Assembly (NCBI RefSeq): GCF_902364025.1
Contig: NZ_CABJCG010000016.1
Location: 62,001-126,000 of the forward strand
Length of the DNA: 64,000 nucleotides
Direction of reading: 5' to 3'
Source: Enterocloster lavalensis
GTDB lineage: Bacteria; Bacillota; Clostridia; Lachnospirales; Lachnospiraceae
This document shows, piece by piece, positions 8,629 to 20,460 of the stretch. The notes beneath the pieces were generated by a model that saw only the letters and a list, made by a program, of their open reading frames with translations, was not told the DNA's origin and did not search any database. A program made the translations under genes and the position numbers. Within the stretch, counting starts at the first letter, position 1. Each line of letters begins with the position of its first letter.

Positions 8629-9720
8629 ATGGACAGCATTCGTTTTGAAAATGTGAGCAAATCGTTCGGTAAGACGAAAATCATCAACAACCTGAATTTA
8701 AGCATCGAGAAGGGGGAGCGCCTGATCCTGTTGGGGCCCTCGGGCTGCGGCAAATCCACCATTCTGCGGATGATCAGCGGCCTGGAGACCATCACCACCG
8801 GCAACCTGTACTTGAACGGGAAGCTGGCCAACGACGTGGACAGCGGGGACCGGGATATCGCTATGGTGTTCCAGAACTACGCCCTGTACCCCCACATGAC
8901 CATCGAGGAAAATGTGGGCTACGGCCTGCGGATTCACAAGGAGAAAAAGGACGTGATCCGGCAGCGGGTGAAGGAAGCCATCGACATTTTAAATCTGACC
9001 GGCCTGGAGGGCCGCTACCCCAAGGAGCTCTCCGGCGGCCAGCGCCAGCGGGTGGCATTGGCCAGAGCCATTGTGAAGCGCTCGGACTTTTTCCTGCTGG
9101 ACGAGCCCCTTTCCAACCTGGACGCCCAGCTGCGGGGCCAGGCCAGAAAGGAGCTGGTGCGCATCCATGAGATGTACGGCCAGACCTTCATCTATGTGAC
9201 CCACGACCAGATCGAGGCCATGACCGTGGGCCAGCGCATCGCCCTGTTAAACGGCGGCGACCTGCAGATGCTGGACACCCCCCACAACGTATACCACCGC
9301 CCGGCCAACATTTTCGTGGCCAAATTCATCGGCTCCCCGTCCATGAACATTCTGACCGTGAAAATGGACGGCCGGGACCTGGTGCTGGGCGATCAGCGGG
9401 TGGAACTGCCGGAAATGTGGCAGAACAAGATCCACGAGAAGGAGGGCCGCAGCCTGAAAATGGGCATCCGGCCGGAGAACGTGGTGTTCAGCCGGGAGAA
9501 AGGCCCCTACAGCGTCAAGGTGAACATCCACTATGTGGAAAATTATGGAAACCGCGTGGGCTTTTACACGGAAATCGACGGCGAGGAGTTGATCTCCATC
9601 ATGCCGGAGGACGAGTTCGCCAAGGGCGAGGACGTGTACTGGAACATTCTGCCGGAGAAGCTGCACTTCTTCGACGGGGAGACCACCATGTCCATCGGGT
9701 ATCCGGCGGAATTATCCTGA
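8629..9720 (+). CDS. ABC sugar transporter ATPase (MalK/UgpC/MsmX type)
   Basis: This 363-residue nucleotide-binding subunit powers the importer. Walker A is GPSGCGKST (residues 36-44), the Q-loop lies in AMVFQNYALYPHM, the signature is LSGGQRQRVALARA (from residue 134) and Walker B is FFLLDEP (Asp158, Glu159), with the switch His in YVTHDQIEAMT. A C-terminal regulatory OB-fold domain of about 120 residues follows, as in MalK and UgpC. Firmicute sugar importers often lack an ATPase gene and share MsmX; this operon carries its own. An AGGAG site precedes the ATG. Confidence 0.92.
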   Translation: MDSIRFENVSKSFGKTKIINNLNLSIEKGERLILLGPSGCGKSTILRMISGLETITTGNLYLNGKLANDVDSGDRDIAMVFQNYALYPHMTIEENVGYGLRIHKEKKDVIRQRVKEAIDILNLTGLEGRYPKELSGGQRQRVALARAIVKRSDFFLLDEPLSNLDAQLRGQARKELVRIHEMYGQTFIYVTHDQIEAMTVGQRIALLNGGDLQMLDTPHNVYHRPANIFVAKFIGSPSMNILTVKMDGRDLVLGDQRVELPEMWQNKIHEKEGRSLKMGIRPENVVFSREKGPYSVKVNIHYVENYGNRVGFYTEIDGEELISIMPEDEFAKGEDVYWNILPEKLHFFDGETTMSIGYPAELS

Positions 9721-9733
9721 GAGGAGAAATGAA

Positions 9734-10543
9734 ATGGCAATATTTGTAAGTTCCCTGATCAAAGGGTTCGGCCAGATGGAGGAGATCGCCCGGTGGGTGG
9801 ACGGACAGGGCCGGGACTGGCTGGGGGTGGAGCTGATCGCCTTCACCCATGACGAGGATTATTGGGATCGGCTGAACCGGCTGCTGCCTGCCCTGACCTG
9901 CCCCCTGACCTTCCACGGCCCCTACATCGGCGTGGAGGCGGCGAGCCCAAGAGGCACGGCGGACTATGAGCACATGGTGGACAGCTACCGGCGGGTCTGC
10001 GGTCTGGCTGCGAAATACAAGGTAAAGCACATCGTGTTTCACTACACCCAGAAGGGCGTCACCGAGGAGGAGCGTTTCCGGGCCCAGGCCGTGAGCCGGG
10101 AAAATATACGGACCGTGCTGGACATCGGCCGGGAATTTGGCGTGGAGATCGTGGTGGAAAATCTGCCCCTTCCGGCCTCGGACCAGCCGTTGTTCGACAA
10201 TGAGGAGTACGCCGGTCTGTACCGGGATATGCCCGATCTGACGGGCATCATCGACGTGGGACACGCCCGCCTCACCGGTCTGAATTTGGAGGCCATGCTG
10301 GCGGACTGGGGAAGCCGGATTCACGCCTACCATTTCCACAACAACGACGGAGTCCGGGACTGCCACAACCGCCTGGACGACGGCGTGATCGACTACCGGG
10401 CGCTGGCCGGGCTTTACCGGAAGTATACGCCGGACGCCAGAATCGTGCTGGAGTACGAGCCCCACGCCTGGGTGTCCGAGGAGCGGTTGGCGGAGGATAT
10501 CCGGGTGGTGCGGGAATTATACATTGTCGCAGCCGCAGGCTGA
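9734..10543 (+). CDS. Sugar phosphate isomerase/epimerase-like TIM-barrel protein
   Basis: This 269-residue protein belongs to the xylose-isomerase-like / AP-endonuclease family 2 TIM barrels, which include IolE, IolI and many sugar epimerases. Metal-ligand elements are visible: VENLP (Glu, strand 5), IIDVGHARLTG (Asp and His), YHFHNNDG (His and Asp) and a final VLEYEPH (Glu). As the last gene of the ABC operon it probably acts on the imported sugar or its oxidised derivative. Which sugar is unknown. The end is followed by a candidate terminator. Confidence 0.8.
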   Translation: MAIFVSSLIKGFGQMEEIARWVDGQGRDWLGVELIAFTHDEDYWDRLNRLLPALTCPLTFHGPYIGVEAASPRGTADYEHMVDSYRRVCGLAAKYKVKHIVFHYTQKGVTEEERFRAQAVSRENIRTVLDIGREFGVEIVVENLPLPASDQPLFDNEEYAGLYRDMPDLTGIIDVGHARLTGLNLEAMLADWGSRIHAYHFHNNDGVRDCHNRLDDGVIDYRALAGLYRKYTPDARIVLEYEPHAWVSEERLAEDIRVVRELYIVAAAG

Positions 10544-10611
10544 CGATCAGAGATACGTTTCCTTGATGGATCAGGAGTAGTATAAGGGCCGGAAGGCCGG
10601 AAACAGCGTCA

Positions 10612-10655
10612 CAGCGGCGGGCAGGTAATCTGCCGGCCGCTGTCTGCGGTTTTGC
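10612..10655 (+). terminator. Candidate terminator of the sugar ABC operon
   Basis: CAGCGGCGGGCAG (10612-10624) pairs with CTGCCGGCCGCTG (10630-10642) with one mismatch; the following tail TCTGCGGTTTT is only moderately T-rich. Confidence 0.5.
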
Positions 10656-10736
10656 GGAGGTTGAGGGCATGGTATATAAATAGGCGGAACCACATAAGGG
10701 TTCTGACTGGATCCGGTGTGGATGCTATGACAATGC

Positions 10737-10765
10737 TTGAAAAATGCGTTCATTTGGGGTAGAAT
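10737..10765 (+). promoter_or_regulatory. Promoter of the RpiR regulator gene
   Basis: TTGAAA (10737-10742), a 17-bp spacer and TAGAAT (10760-10765) lie about 70 bp before the regulator start. Confidence 0.65.
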
Positions 10766-10837
10766 AAAGGGTAAAAATGAATCATGTAGAGATAAAGAAA
10801 TGGTGGCAGCAAATGAAAATGGGGGTAAGAGGAGAGC

Positions 10838-11635
10838 ATGGCTAGGAATCCGCTTATAGTAAAACTTTGGGGGGTGTTGGAATCTGAGGATCCAAACTCA
10901 GTGAATGCACAGATTGCTAAAATATTAATAAAAAATCGCAGAAACATGGAACATACGTCCTCAACATATCTGGCAAAATTATGTAATGTTTCGAAACCAA
11001 GTATTAGCAGGTTCAGCCGGATTCTGGGCTATGAAAATTTTTTTGATTTTCGTGTGGATTTAAAGCGATATGTTCCGAATCGCGGTCGCAGGTTTACCGC
11101 TATGATTGAGGGGGCCTCTGATAATCTATTTGATAATTATACGGACTACATCTATAAAAATCTATCTTTTTTGAATGATGCTGACTTCAGGCAGTCTGTG
11201 CAGGAACTGGTTGCAGACATGCGAACGTATGCTACAATCTATTTTATGGGAAATATGCAGTCTGGGAATACTGCTATGGAAATGGAATATCAGTTGTGTT
11301 CTGTAAAACCGGATATTATTGCACTAAACGGGTATTCCCGCCAAAAAGAATTGCTGCACAATCTTAAGCCAGATGTATTGTATGTGATTTTTTCTGTTTC
11401 AGGAGACTATTTAAAGATTTATTTCAGAGAGGATGAGAAACTGGAAAAAGCTAAGGGAAGCAAGATATGGATGATTACATCAGAACCTACAGCACAAAAG
11501 ACAGCGGAACTTGATGGGCTTATTAATACGAAAACCGGACATGAGGGGGAGGATACAACTATCAGCCAAGAAATTACTGCTAACTTGATTACTACACTGT
11601 ATTTTAGACAGTTGTATGATAAAAATGTAAAATAG
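10838..11635 (+). CDS. RpiR/MurR family transcriptional regulator
   Basis: This 265-residue regulator has an N-terminal helix-turn-helix (SSTYLAKLCNVSKPSISRFSR region) and a C-terminal SIS-like phosphosugar-binding fold, containing YFMGNMQSGN and LYVIFSVSGDYL elements. Members sense sugar phosphates. It is transcribed with its own promoter and a strong terminator, and lies directly upstream of a PTS and phospho-beta-glucosidase pair, so control of those genes by a phosphorylated beta-glucoside is the simplest reading. The gene is clearly AT-rich compared with the ABC operon just before it, as are the two genes after it, suggesting joint acquisition. Confidence 0.8.
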   Translation: MARNPLIVKLWGVLESEDPNSVNAQIAKILIKNRRNMEHTSSTYLAKLCNVSKPSISRFSRILGYENFFDFRVDLKRYVPNRGRRFTAMIEGASDNLFDNYTDYIYKNLSFLNDADFRQSVQELVADMRTYATIYFMGNMQSGNTAMEMEYQLCSVKPDIIALNGYSRQKELLHNLKPDVLYVIFSVSGDYLKIYFREDEKLEKAKGSKIWMITSEPTAQKTAELDGLINTKTGHEGEDTTISQEITANLITTLYFRQLYDKNVK

Positions 11636-11655
11636 AAAATTGAGTAGCGTGTATA

Positions 11656-11710
11656 ACGGAATTACAACAGTATGATCCATACAGTTGTAATTCCGTTTTG
11701 TTTTTATTTT
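11656..11710 (+). terminator. Strong intrinsic terminator after the RpiR gene
   Basis: ACGGAATTACAAC (11656-11668) pairs perfectly with GTTGTAATTCCGT (11684-11696); the loop carries a further GTATG/CATAC stem, and TTTGTTTTTATTTT follows. Confidence 0.9.
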
Positions 11711-11806
11711 ATCTGAAATTTAGTGGTATTTATTATGTTACACAATATACTTTTAGTTTCTTGCGGTGAAACAAAAAAATAGAATCTGAAACAATATAAC
11801 GATCTG

Positions 11807-11852
11807 AAGAAACAGAGGTTTCTTGTGTTTTTGCCGATTTTTCGGGTATAGT
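11807..11852 (+). promoter_or_regulatory. Operator-like palindrome and promoter of the beta-glucoside PTS
   Basis: AAGAAAC-AGAG-GTTTCTT (11807-11824) is an 18-bp perfect dyad. It overlaps the start of a candidate promoter TTGTGT (11823-11828), 18-bp spacer, TATAGT (11847-11852). The position suits a repressor site for the adjacent RpiR regulator, which is inference. No antiterminator-type (RAT) hairpin was recognised in the leader. Confidence 0.5.
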
Positions 11853-11917
11853 TTATTACATAAAAAATGCACTGCAATGGGGAGAGCGGTGCAAAAAAAA
11901 GTAGGAGGAAATTTCTT

Positions 11918-15252
<3,335 letters not shown>

Positions 15253-15384
15253 TAAACTGTTTATTGTAGAAGCAAATCAAGCATAAGCGTTACATATCAT
15301 ATACGAACGGGAAACAGGCCAGGAGCGATAGTGCGGAACGGTATATATGAGATAGAATCAATGTACCGGAGTACACAATCATCA

Positions 15385-15413
15385 TTGACAAACCGTATAC
15401 GTTATAATAAAAT
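15385..15413 (+). promoter_or_regulatory. Strong promoter just upstream of a terminator
   Basis: A consensus TTGACA (15385-15390), a 17-bp spacer and TAAAAT (15408-15413) point towards the YesM gene, but an intrinsic terminator begins about 45 bp downstream. The 320-bp gap 15253-15571 otherwise holds only short repeats of ACCGTAT (for example near 15392 and 15434). Confidence 0.65.
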
Positions 15414-15458
15414 AAAGACAGTTATCTAGTAAAACCGTATGCTTATTAAAGTATGCAA

Positions 15459-15504
15459 AAATCAGGAGGAAGTCGATCACAAATGATTTTCTCCTGATTT
15501 TTTT
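15459..15504 (+). terminator. Intrinsic terminator in the yesM-type leader
   Basis: AAATCAGGAG (15459-15468) pairs with CTCCTGATTT (15491-15500), followed by TTTT. It may end the glucosidase operon, or attenuate transcripts from the promoter at 15385, or both. The left arm contains AGGAGGA, and a 4-codon frame ATG-ATT-TTC-TCC-TGA starts at 15483. Confidence 0.75.
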
Positions 15505-15571
15505 CTGCATGCAGAGTGAGGGTGCCGATCAATCAAATACTTTGATGATTTTGCCCCCGGGAGTGCGCCAG

Positions 15572-17257
15572 ATGAAACGAATCTACTTTAAACGGCTATT
15601 TTTTGCATTTTTATTTGCGACCATTCTGCCTATCTGTCTCTGTGTGGCGGCCATCTCCTACGGCAGCTTCCATATGTCCCGGGAGCGCTACCAGGACAAG
15701 GTGGGCGCCATGGCTGCGGCCAGCTCCGGAAATATGCGGGAGCTTTTGGAGGAGTATGAGAAAATTTTAAACAGCCTTTCTGAGGAGCCTGCCCTGGCGG
15801 CGTACCTTGCGGGGAATGACCGGGAGGGGCTGGGGGAGCTGGTGCGCCCTCTCCAGACGGGCCGCGACAACCGCCTGCGCATCCGGGTAATCGACCCGGA
15901 CGACCGGTATATTTACCCGGACAGCAGGGACGCGAAGCTCTACGACCCGGCTGTGTTCGGCGGCTGGGGGATTTTACACGAAATGACTGCGAATCCGGAC
16001 CGGATCGCCGTCACACCCAGCGTCACCCGGGCGGAGAACGGCCGGAAGATCTGCATGAACATAGGCAGGGCGGTGCGGGGGCGGGACGGAACGATCGCCG
16101 GGTATGTGGTTCTGGACGTGTACCGGAACACGCTTCTGAACGCGGTCAAGCAGCTGGAGGACGAGAAGTCCTCCGTCACCCTGGCCGACCGCAACGACTG
16201 CATTATCCTGGACACCACCGGGCGGTTTACGGAAGGGGCCACCGGCGCGCCGGGCAGGGCGGAGAAGAACTCTGTTGCGGCTTCCCGGGAAAATGCCTAC
16301 GGCCTGCGCATTTACGCCTACTACAACATCGAGGAGTTCAACGAGAACAGCCGCCTGATGATCTTTATCAGCCTGCTGGTGCTGGTCTGCATGGCGCCTC
16401 TGGCATTTCTGCTGGCCGCCGTGTTCGCCAACCGCATGTACCGACCCATCGACACCCTGGTAAGCTCCATGAACCTGGTGACCCGGGGAAATCTGGATAC
16501 CAAGATTGAGATCCGGGCCCACGACAGCGACGAGATGCGCCTGGTCAGCTCGGTGTTCAACTGGATGATTGCCCGCATCCAGACCCTGATCGAGAACGCC
16601 AGGGAGGAGAGCGAGCGCAAGAAAAACGCGGAGTTAAAGGCGCTACAGGCTCAGATCAGCCCCCATTTTCTCTACAACATGTTAAACGAGATCAACGCCC
16701 TGGCCCGGATGGGCCGCACGGGGGAGGTCTCCGGCTTTGTGATCCATCTGGGAAAGCTGCTGCGCCGGAGTATCACCTTCAAGGACGACTTTGTGAAGCT
16801 GAGCGACGATCTGGTTTTTGTGGAGGACTACATACGGCTCCAGCAGATCCGTTACGACCAGCTCTTCGACGTGGACATCCGGGTGGAGGAGGAGATCCGG
16901 GACTGCCTGATCCCCAACCTGATCATCCAGCCCCTGGTGGAAAACGCCATTATCCACGGTTTCACGGCGGGCAAGGAGGGATACATGCTGAGTCTGCGGG
17001 GATACCGCAGGGAAGAGGACGTGTGCATTGAGATTTACGACAACGGCATCGGCGTGGATAAGGAATATTTGAAATACATCAACAACGTGGAAAAGGGCGT
17101 GGGCCTCTACGGGGGCCTGGGCGTGGAGAACGTGCAGAAGCGGCTGCTTCTGATCTACGGGATGCGCTATGGAATCAAGATGGAGAGCGAGAAGGGCCGC
17201 TACACCAAGGTGGTGATTCTCCTGCCGTACCGGAGAGAGCAGGTGGACAAGACATGA
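15572..17257 (+). CDS. YesM-type sensor histidine kinase
   Basis: This 561-residue kinase has an N-terminal membrane helix (residues 8-30), an extracellular sensing region of about 240 residues, a second helix (about 275-295), a HAMP domain and a cytoplasmic His_kinase/HATPase module. The phospho-acceptor His is in ALQAQISPHFLYNMLNEI, and the ATP-binding N box is IIQPLVENAIIHGF. ATG 15572 is chosen because GGGAG lies 8 nt upstream and the protein then starts with the basic MKRIYFKR before the helix. It is translationally coupled (ATGA) to the binding-protein gene and precedes a YesN-type regulator. These systems usually control a sugar ABC importer, probably the one at 5.5-10.5 kb or another outside the window. 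Confidence 0.9.
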   Translation: MKRIYFKRLFFAFLFATILPICLCVAAISYGSFHMSRERYQDKVGAMAAASSGNMRELLEEYEKILNSLSEEPALAAYLAGNDREGLGELVRPLQTGRDNRLRIRVIDPDDRYIYPDSRDAKLYDPAVFGGWGILHEMTANPDRIAVTPSVTRAENGRKICMNIGRAVRGRDGTIAGYVVLDVYRNTLLNAVKQLEDEKSSVTLADRNDCIILDTTGRFTEGATGAPGRAEKNSVAASRENAYGLRIYAYYNIEEFNENSRLMIFISLLVLVCMAPLAFLLAAVFANRMYRPIDTLVSSMNLVTRGNLDTKIEIRAHDSDEMRLVSSVFNWMIARIQTLIENAREESERKKNAELKALQAQISPHFLYNMLNEINALARMGRTGEVSGFVIHLGKLLRRSITFKDDFVKLSDDLVFVEDYIRLQQIRYDQLFDVDIRVEEEIRDCLIPNLIIQPLVENAIIHGFTAGKEGYMLSLRGYRREEDVCIEIYDNGIGVDKEYLKYINNVEKGVGLYGGLGVENVQKRLLLIYGMRYGIKMESEKGRYTKVVILLPYRREQVDKT

Positions 17258-18504
17258 AAATGGGAATGAGTCGTTTGCTGATTGCACTGGCGGCGGTTGC
17301 GGCCGGAGGGGCAATCTTTGCCGCCGCAAGGCGGTATACGCCGGCCCAGGAAAATGCAGGGCGGGAGACGGTGGAGCTGAATCTGCTCATGTCCCTGGGC
17401 GGGGACGGCATGCGGGAGGAATATATGCGGCAGCGCCTGGACGCTTACGGCGAGCTGAACCCGGATGTAAGGGTTTCTGCAACCTTTGTGGAGTCGGACA
17501 CCCTGGTGTTTTTGAAGCTGCTCTACGCGGGAAAGGGGTACCACTACGACGTGGTCTGCATGGGGGACGACTCCATGCTCTCCGCGGCCGAGCAGAAATT
17601 GATCTACCCCATGGACGAGTTTGTGATGAGGGATCTGGGCCTGGCCTGGCTGGACGCCGTGCCGGGGGCCTGTCTGGAGAACACGATGAGCGGGGGGAAG
17701 ATTTACGGGCTGCCGTTTATTAAGAGCCGTCTGAAGGTGTATTACCGGGATGAGGAAGGTGGAGCCGGGGAGAGCGGCGGGGCCGGAGCGTATGGAGCCG
17801 GGAAGAGCGGCGGAATCGGGGAAAACGGCGCGCTGGGAGCTGGCGGGGCCAGGGAAATCCCCGCCCCGGTCAGCCTGGAGGCGCTGCTTCAAACGTCCGG
17901 CGGGAAACGCCTCGGCCTTCCGGTCAGCGTGCTGCTTCGGGACCTGCTGCTGTCCACGGACAGCTCCGGCTGGGACGCGCTTTTGGGGGAGACCGAGCGC
18001 TACCAGGTGGACCGCCCGGAACGGGCCGAGCTGCTGCGCGCCATGAAAGCCGGGCTGGAGCAGGGAACGCTGGTGGACGGGGACAATCAGACTCTGATGG
18101 AGGAATTTGCCGGAGGCCGTCTGGACGCGGTGGTGCTGGAAGAACTTTACGGGGAGGAGCTGGAGCGCCGCGCAGGGGAAACGCTGTCCGGCGCCGGGCT
18201 GTGGCGGACCGAACAGACGCCCTGGCTATTACAGGGCTGCAACCTCTATCTGGCCAACCGGGGGATTCCCCACGACTACGGCCCGGCCTGGGATCTGGTG
18301 GAATATCTGGTGGGGGACGGGGAATTCGACGCCCGGACAGGGGAGGAGCGCGACATGGACTACAAGCGCACCCTGTCCAGAAAAAATACCAAGGCGTATC
18401 TGATCGTGGACCGCGTGATTGCGGAATTTCTCCACGGGGACGAGGACTGCGGCGAGCTGCTAAAAGGGCTTCAGAGTCAGCTGGACACAGCCCTTGGCGA
18501 GTGA
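17254..18504 (+). CDS. Membrane-tethered solute-binding-like protein of a three-component sensor
   Basis: This 416-residue protein has one N-terminal hydrophobic segment (residues 6-25) and no lipobox cysteine, so it is either secreted or held by an uncleaved anchor. The rest resembles a family 1 solute-binding protein, with GGDGMREEYMRQRLDAYGELNP, YHYDVVCMGDDSML and GKIYGLPFIKS. A glycine-rich low-complexity insert, made of 33-bp imperfect repeats (17761-17850), interrupts the domain at about residues 168-200. It overlaps the YesM gene by 4 nt and is followed by the YesN-type gene. The arrangement suggests an extracellular ligand-binding partner for the kinase and not a transport component, because no permease is attached. 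Confidence 0.7.
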   Translation: MKMGMSRLLIALAAVAAGGAIFAAARRYTPAQENAGRETVELNLLMSLGGDGMREEYMRQRLDAYGELNPDVRVSATFVESDTLVFLKLLYAGKGYHYDVVCMGDDSMLSAAEQKLIYPMDEFVMRDLGLAWLDAVPGACLENTMSGGKIYGLPFIKSRLKVYYRDEEGGAGESGGAGAYGAGKSGGIGENGALGAGGAREIPAPVSLEALLQTSGGKRLGLPVSVLLRDLLLSTDSSGWDALLGETERYQVDRPERAELLRAMKAGLEQGTLVDGDNQTLMEEFAGGRLDAVVLEELYGEELERRAGETLSGAGLWRTEQTPWLLQGCNLYLANRGIPHDYGPAWDLVEYLVGDGEFDARTGEERDMDYKRTLSRKNTKAYLIVDRVIAEFLHGDEDCGELLKGLQSQLDTALGE

Positions 18505-18530
18505 AAATGAATCCGGAAAGAGGTTAAGAA

Positions 18531-19301
18531 ATGTATCAGGTTTATATAGTGGACGACGCGGTATTAACCCGCAAGGCGCTGGTCATGACCATGCCCTGGG
18601 ACCAGTGGGGCTGCGTGGTGGTGGGGTCTGCCGACGATGGGGAAAAGGCGTTTGAGGACATCCGTGAGATGGAGCCGGACATTGTGATCACGGATATCCG
18701 CATGGTGCATGTGGGCGGCCTGGAGCTGATCGGGCGCTGCCGGGCCCAGGGAATCCGCTCCCAGTTCATTATCATTTCCGGCTACAATGAATTTGAGTAC
18801 GCCAAGGCGGCGCTGAGAATGGAAGTGCTGGACTATATCTTAAAACCCATCGACGACGAAGAGCTGCACGGTGCGGTGGAAAAGGCCGTACAGCGCATCG
18901 GAGAGTCCAGGGCTATGATGGCGGACCACCGGGAACAGGACGGGGAGGGCAGGTCCCTGCTGCTGGAATATGATGAGAAAAATATAAACGCCTACCTGCG
19001 CCGCGCTCTGGAATATGTGCAGGCAAACTACGGCAGGGAGCTGTCCATACGGGACGTGGCCTCCTATCTGGCCATCAGCGAGAGCTACCTGGCAAAGCTC
19101 TTCAAGGTGGAGCTGAAAATCACCTTCCTGGAGTACCTGACCCGGGTGCGTATGCGCCGGGCCATGGAGCTCATGCGGGACAAGAACATGCCGATCTACG
19201 AGGTGGCCGAGCGGGTGGGCTACCGGGACTACCGGCATTTCAGCTCCACCTTCAAGAAGCTGGCAGGCGTGGGGCCCAAGGAATTTCAGATGCGGTCATA
19301 A
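18531..19301 (+). CDS. YesN-type response regulator (REC + AraC HTH)
   Basis: This 256-residue regulator has a receiver domain (residues 1-120) with the acidic pair VDDAV, the phospho-acceptor in IVITDIRM and the Lys in YILKPIDDEE. A C-terminal AraC-type double helix-turn-helix (about 160-256) contains VASYLAISESYLAKLFK and a closing VAERVGYRDYRHFSSTFKK. It would be phosphorylated by the YesM kinase and activate sugar genes. AAAGAGG lies 7 nt before the ATG. The gene converges on a LysR gene 74 bp away with no clear terminator between them. Confidence 0.9.
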   Translation: MYQVYIVDDAVLTRKALVMTMPWDQWGCVVVGSADDGEKAFEDIREMEPDIVITDIRMVHVGGLELIGRCRAQGIRSQFIIISGYNEFEYAKAALRMEVLDYILKPIDDEELHGAVEKAVQRIGESRAMMADHREQDGEGRSLLLEYDEKNINAYLRRALEYVQANYGRELSIRDVASYLAISESYLAKLFKVELKITFLEYLTRVRMRRAMELMRDKNMPIYEVAERVGYRDYRHFSSTFKKLAGVGPKEFQMRS

Positions 19302-19374
19302 AAATGCAGGCGGCTTTGGGGGATAGGGGATGGGGGTAAAATGTTCGCGCAAAATACCCGTGCAGTATCCCGGA

Positions 19375-20268
19375 TCAAAACCCATGTTCCGCCGCTGTCC
19401 GGGCGAACTCCCAGAAACAGTCCGTGGCCGCCGGGAGCACCTGGTGGCAGCGGCGGACCATCAGCAGATTGGACAGATGCTCCGGGTTCACGATGCGGCG
19501 GCAGCACAGCTTCTGCGGATTCATGGTGTAGCGCACGGATTCCGGACAGATGGCCACGCCGATGTTGCCCTCCACCAGAGGAATGATGCAGGAAACCGTA
19601 TTGTACAGGCAGAAAATATTGCGCTCCTCGGAAATGTGATTGAACCAGTTGTTGATCTCGTCCTGCATCTCGCTGCGGGCCGGGATGATCAGGGACTCCC
19701 CGGAGAGCTGCCCCAGCTCCACCGTGTCCTCCGTGCCCTGGGCCAGGGGGTGGTTCACGCTCATGAGGGCGATCCAGGACTCCTGTTTAATAAAAATGTG
19801 ATCATATTTTTCCGTATTAAAGGGCTCGCGGACGATGCCGATGTCTGCCAGGCCCTTTTCCAGTTTTTCCCTGATCTCGTCCCCATTTCCGCACCACACG
19901 CTGTAGCGGATGTTGGGGTACTGGCGGTGGAAATCGCCGATCAGGCCGGATAGGATGCTGGCCCCGCAGGTCTCCGTCACGCCCAGGGCGATCGTCCCAT
20001 GGGTGGAATTCTTGATCTTCCCCAGCTGGTTCTGGGTTTTCTCCACCAGGGTGATGATCTCCTCGGCCTGCTGCTTTAAGAACAGGCCCTCCTCGGTCAG
20101 CCGGATGCGGCGTTTGCCCCGGATGAAAAGGGTGACGCCCAGTTCTTCCTCCAAAAGCTGCATGCTGCGGCTGAGCGGAGGCTGGGCGATACAGAGCTTT
20201 TCCGCCGCCCTGGTGATGGTGCCTTCCCGGGCCACGGTTAGAAAATATTTCAGTGTTTTTACGTCCAT
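19375..20268 (-). CDS. LysR family transcriptional regulator
   Basis: This 297-residue regulator has an N-terminal winged helix-turn-helix, starting MDVKTLKYFLTVAREGTIT and followed by AAEKLCIAQPPLSRSMQLLE. A type 2 periplasmic-binding-like effector domain follows. The ATG at 20268 is preferred to an in-frame TTG at 20280, which would sit directly on the AAAAAGG site. No divergent gene shares its upstream region; instead an 18-bp minisatellite lies there. Its target and effector cannot be read from context. Confidence 0.82.
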   Translation of the reverse strand: MDVKTLKYFLTVAREGTITRAAEKLCIAQPPLSRSMQLLEEELGVTLFIRGKRRIRLTEEGLFLKQQAEEIITLVEKTQNQLGKIKNSTHGTIALGVTETCGASILSGLIGDFHRQYPNIRYSVWCGNGDEIREKLEKGLADIGIVREPFNTEKYDHIFIKQESWIALMSVNHPLAQGTEDTVELGQLSGESLIIPARSEMQDEINNWFNHISEERNIFCLYNTVSCIIPLVEGNIGVAICPESVRYTMNPQKLCCRRIVNPEHLSNLLMVRRCHQVLPAATDCFWEFARTAAEHGF

Positions 20269-20322
20269 AGCGGATACCAACCTTTTTGATAGGATAAGCC
20301 GGTGGAGCCGGCATGTAAGGGG

Positions 20323-20412
20323 CGTTGAAAGATGAGAGGCGGTTGAAAGGTGCGGGGCGGTTAAAATGTGCGGGGCGGTTAAAATGTGCGGGGCCGTTAA
20401 TCGGTGCAGGGC
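20323..20412. repeat. 18-bp tandem repeat, five copies
   Basis: Units begin at 20323, 20341, 20359, 20377 and 20395. The two central copies are identical (GGTTAAAATGTGCGGGGC) and the outer ones diverge. The array fills most of the gap between the LysR gene and the upstream unknown gene, with no promoter visible inside it. Confidence 0.85.
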
Positions 20413-20460
20413 CGCCGCCGCATGTAGCAGCCGGTGGGTGGGGGACAGAAGGCCGCCCGG

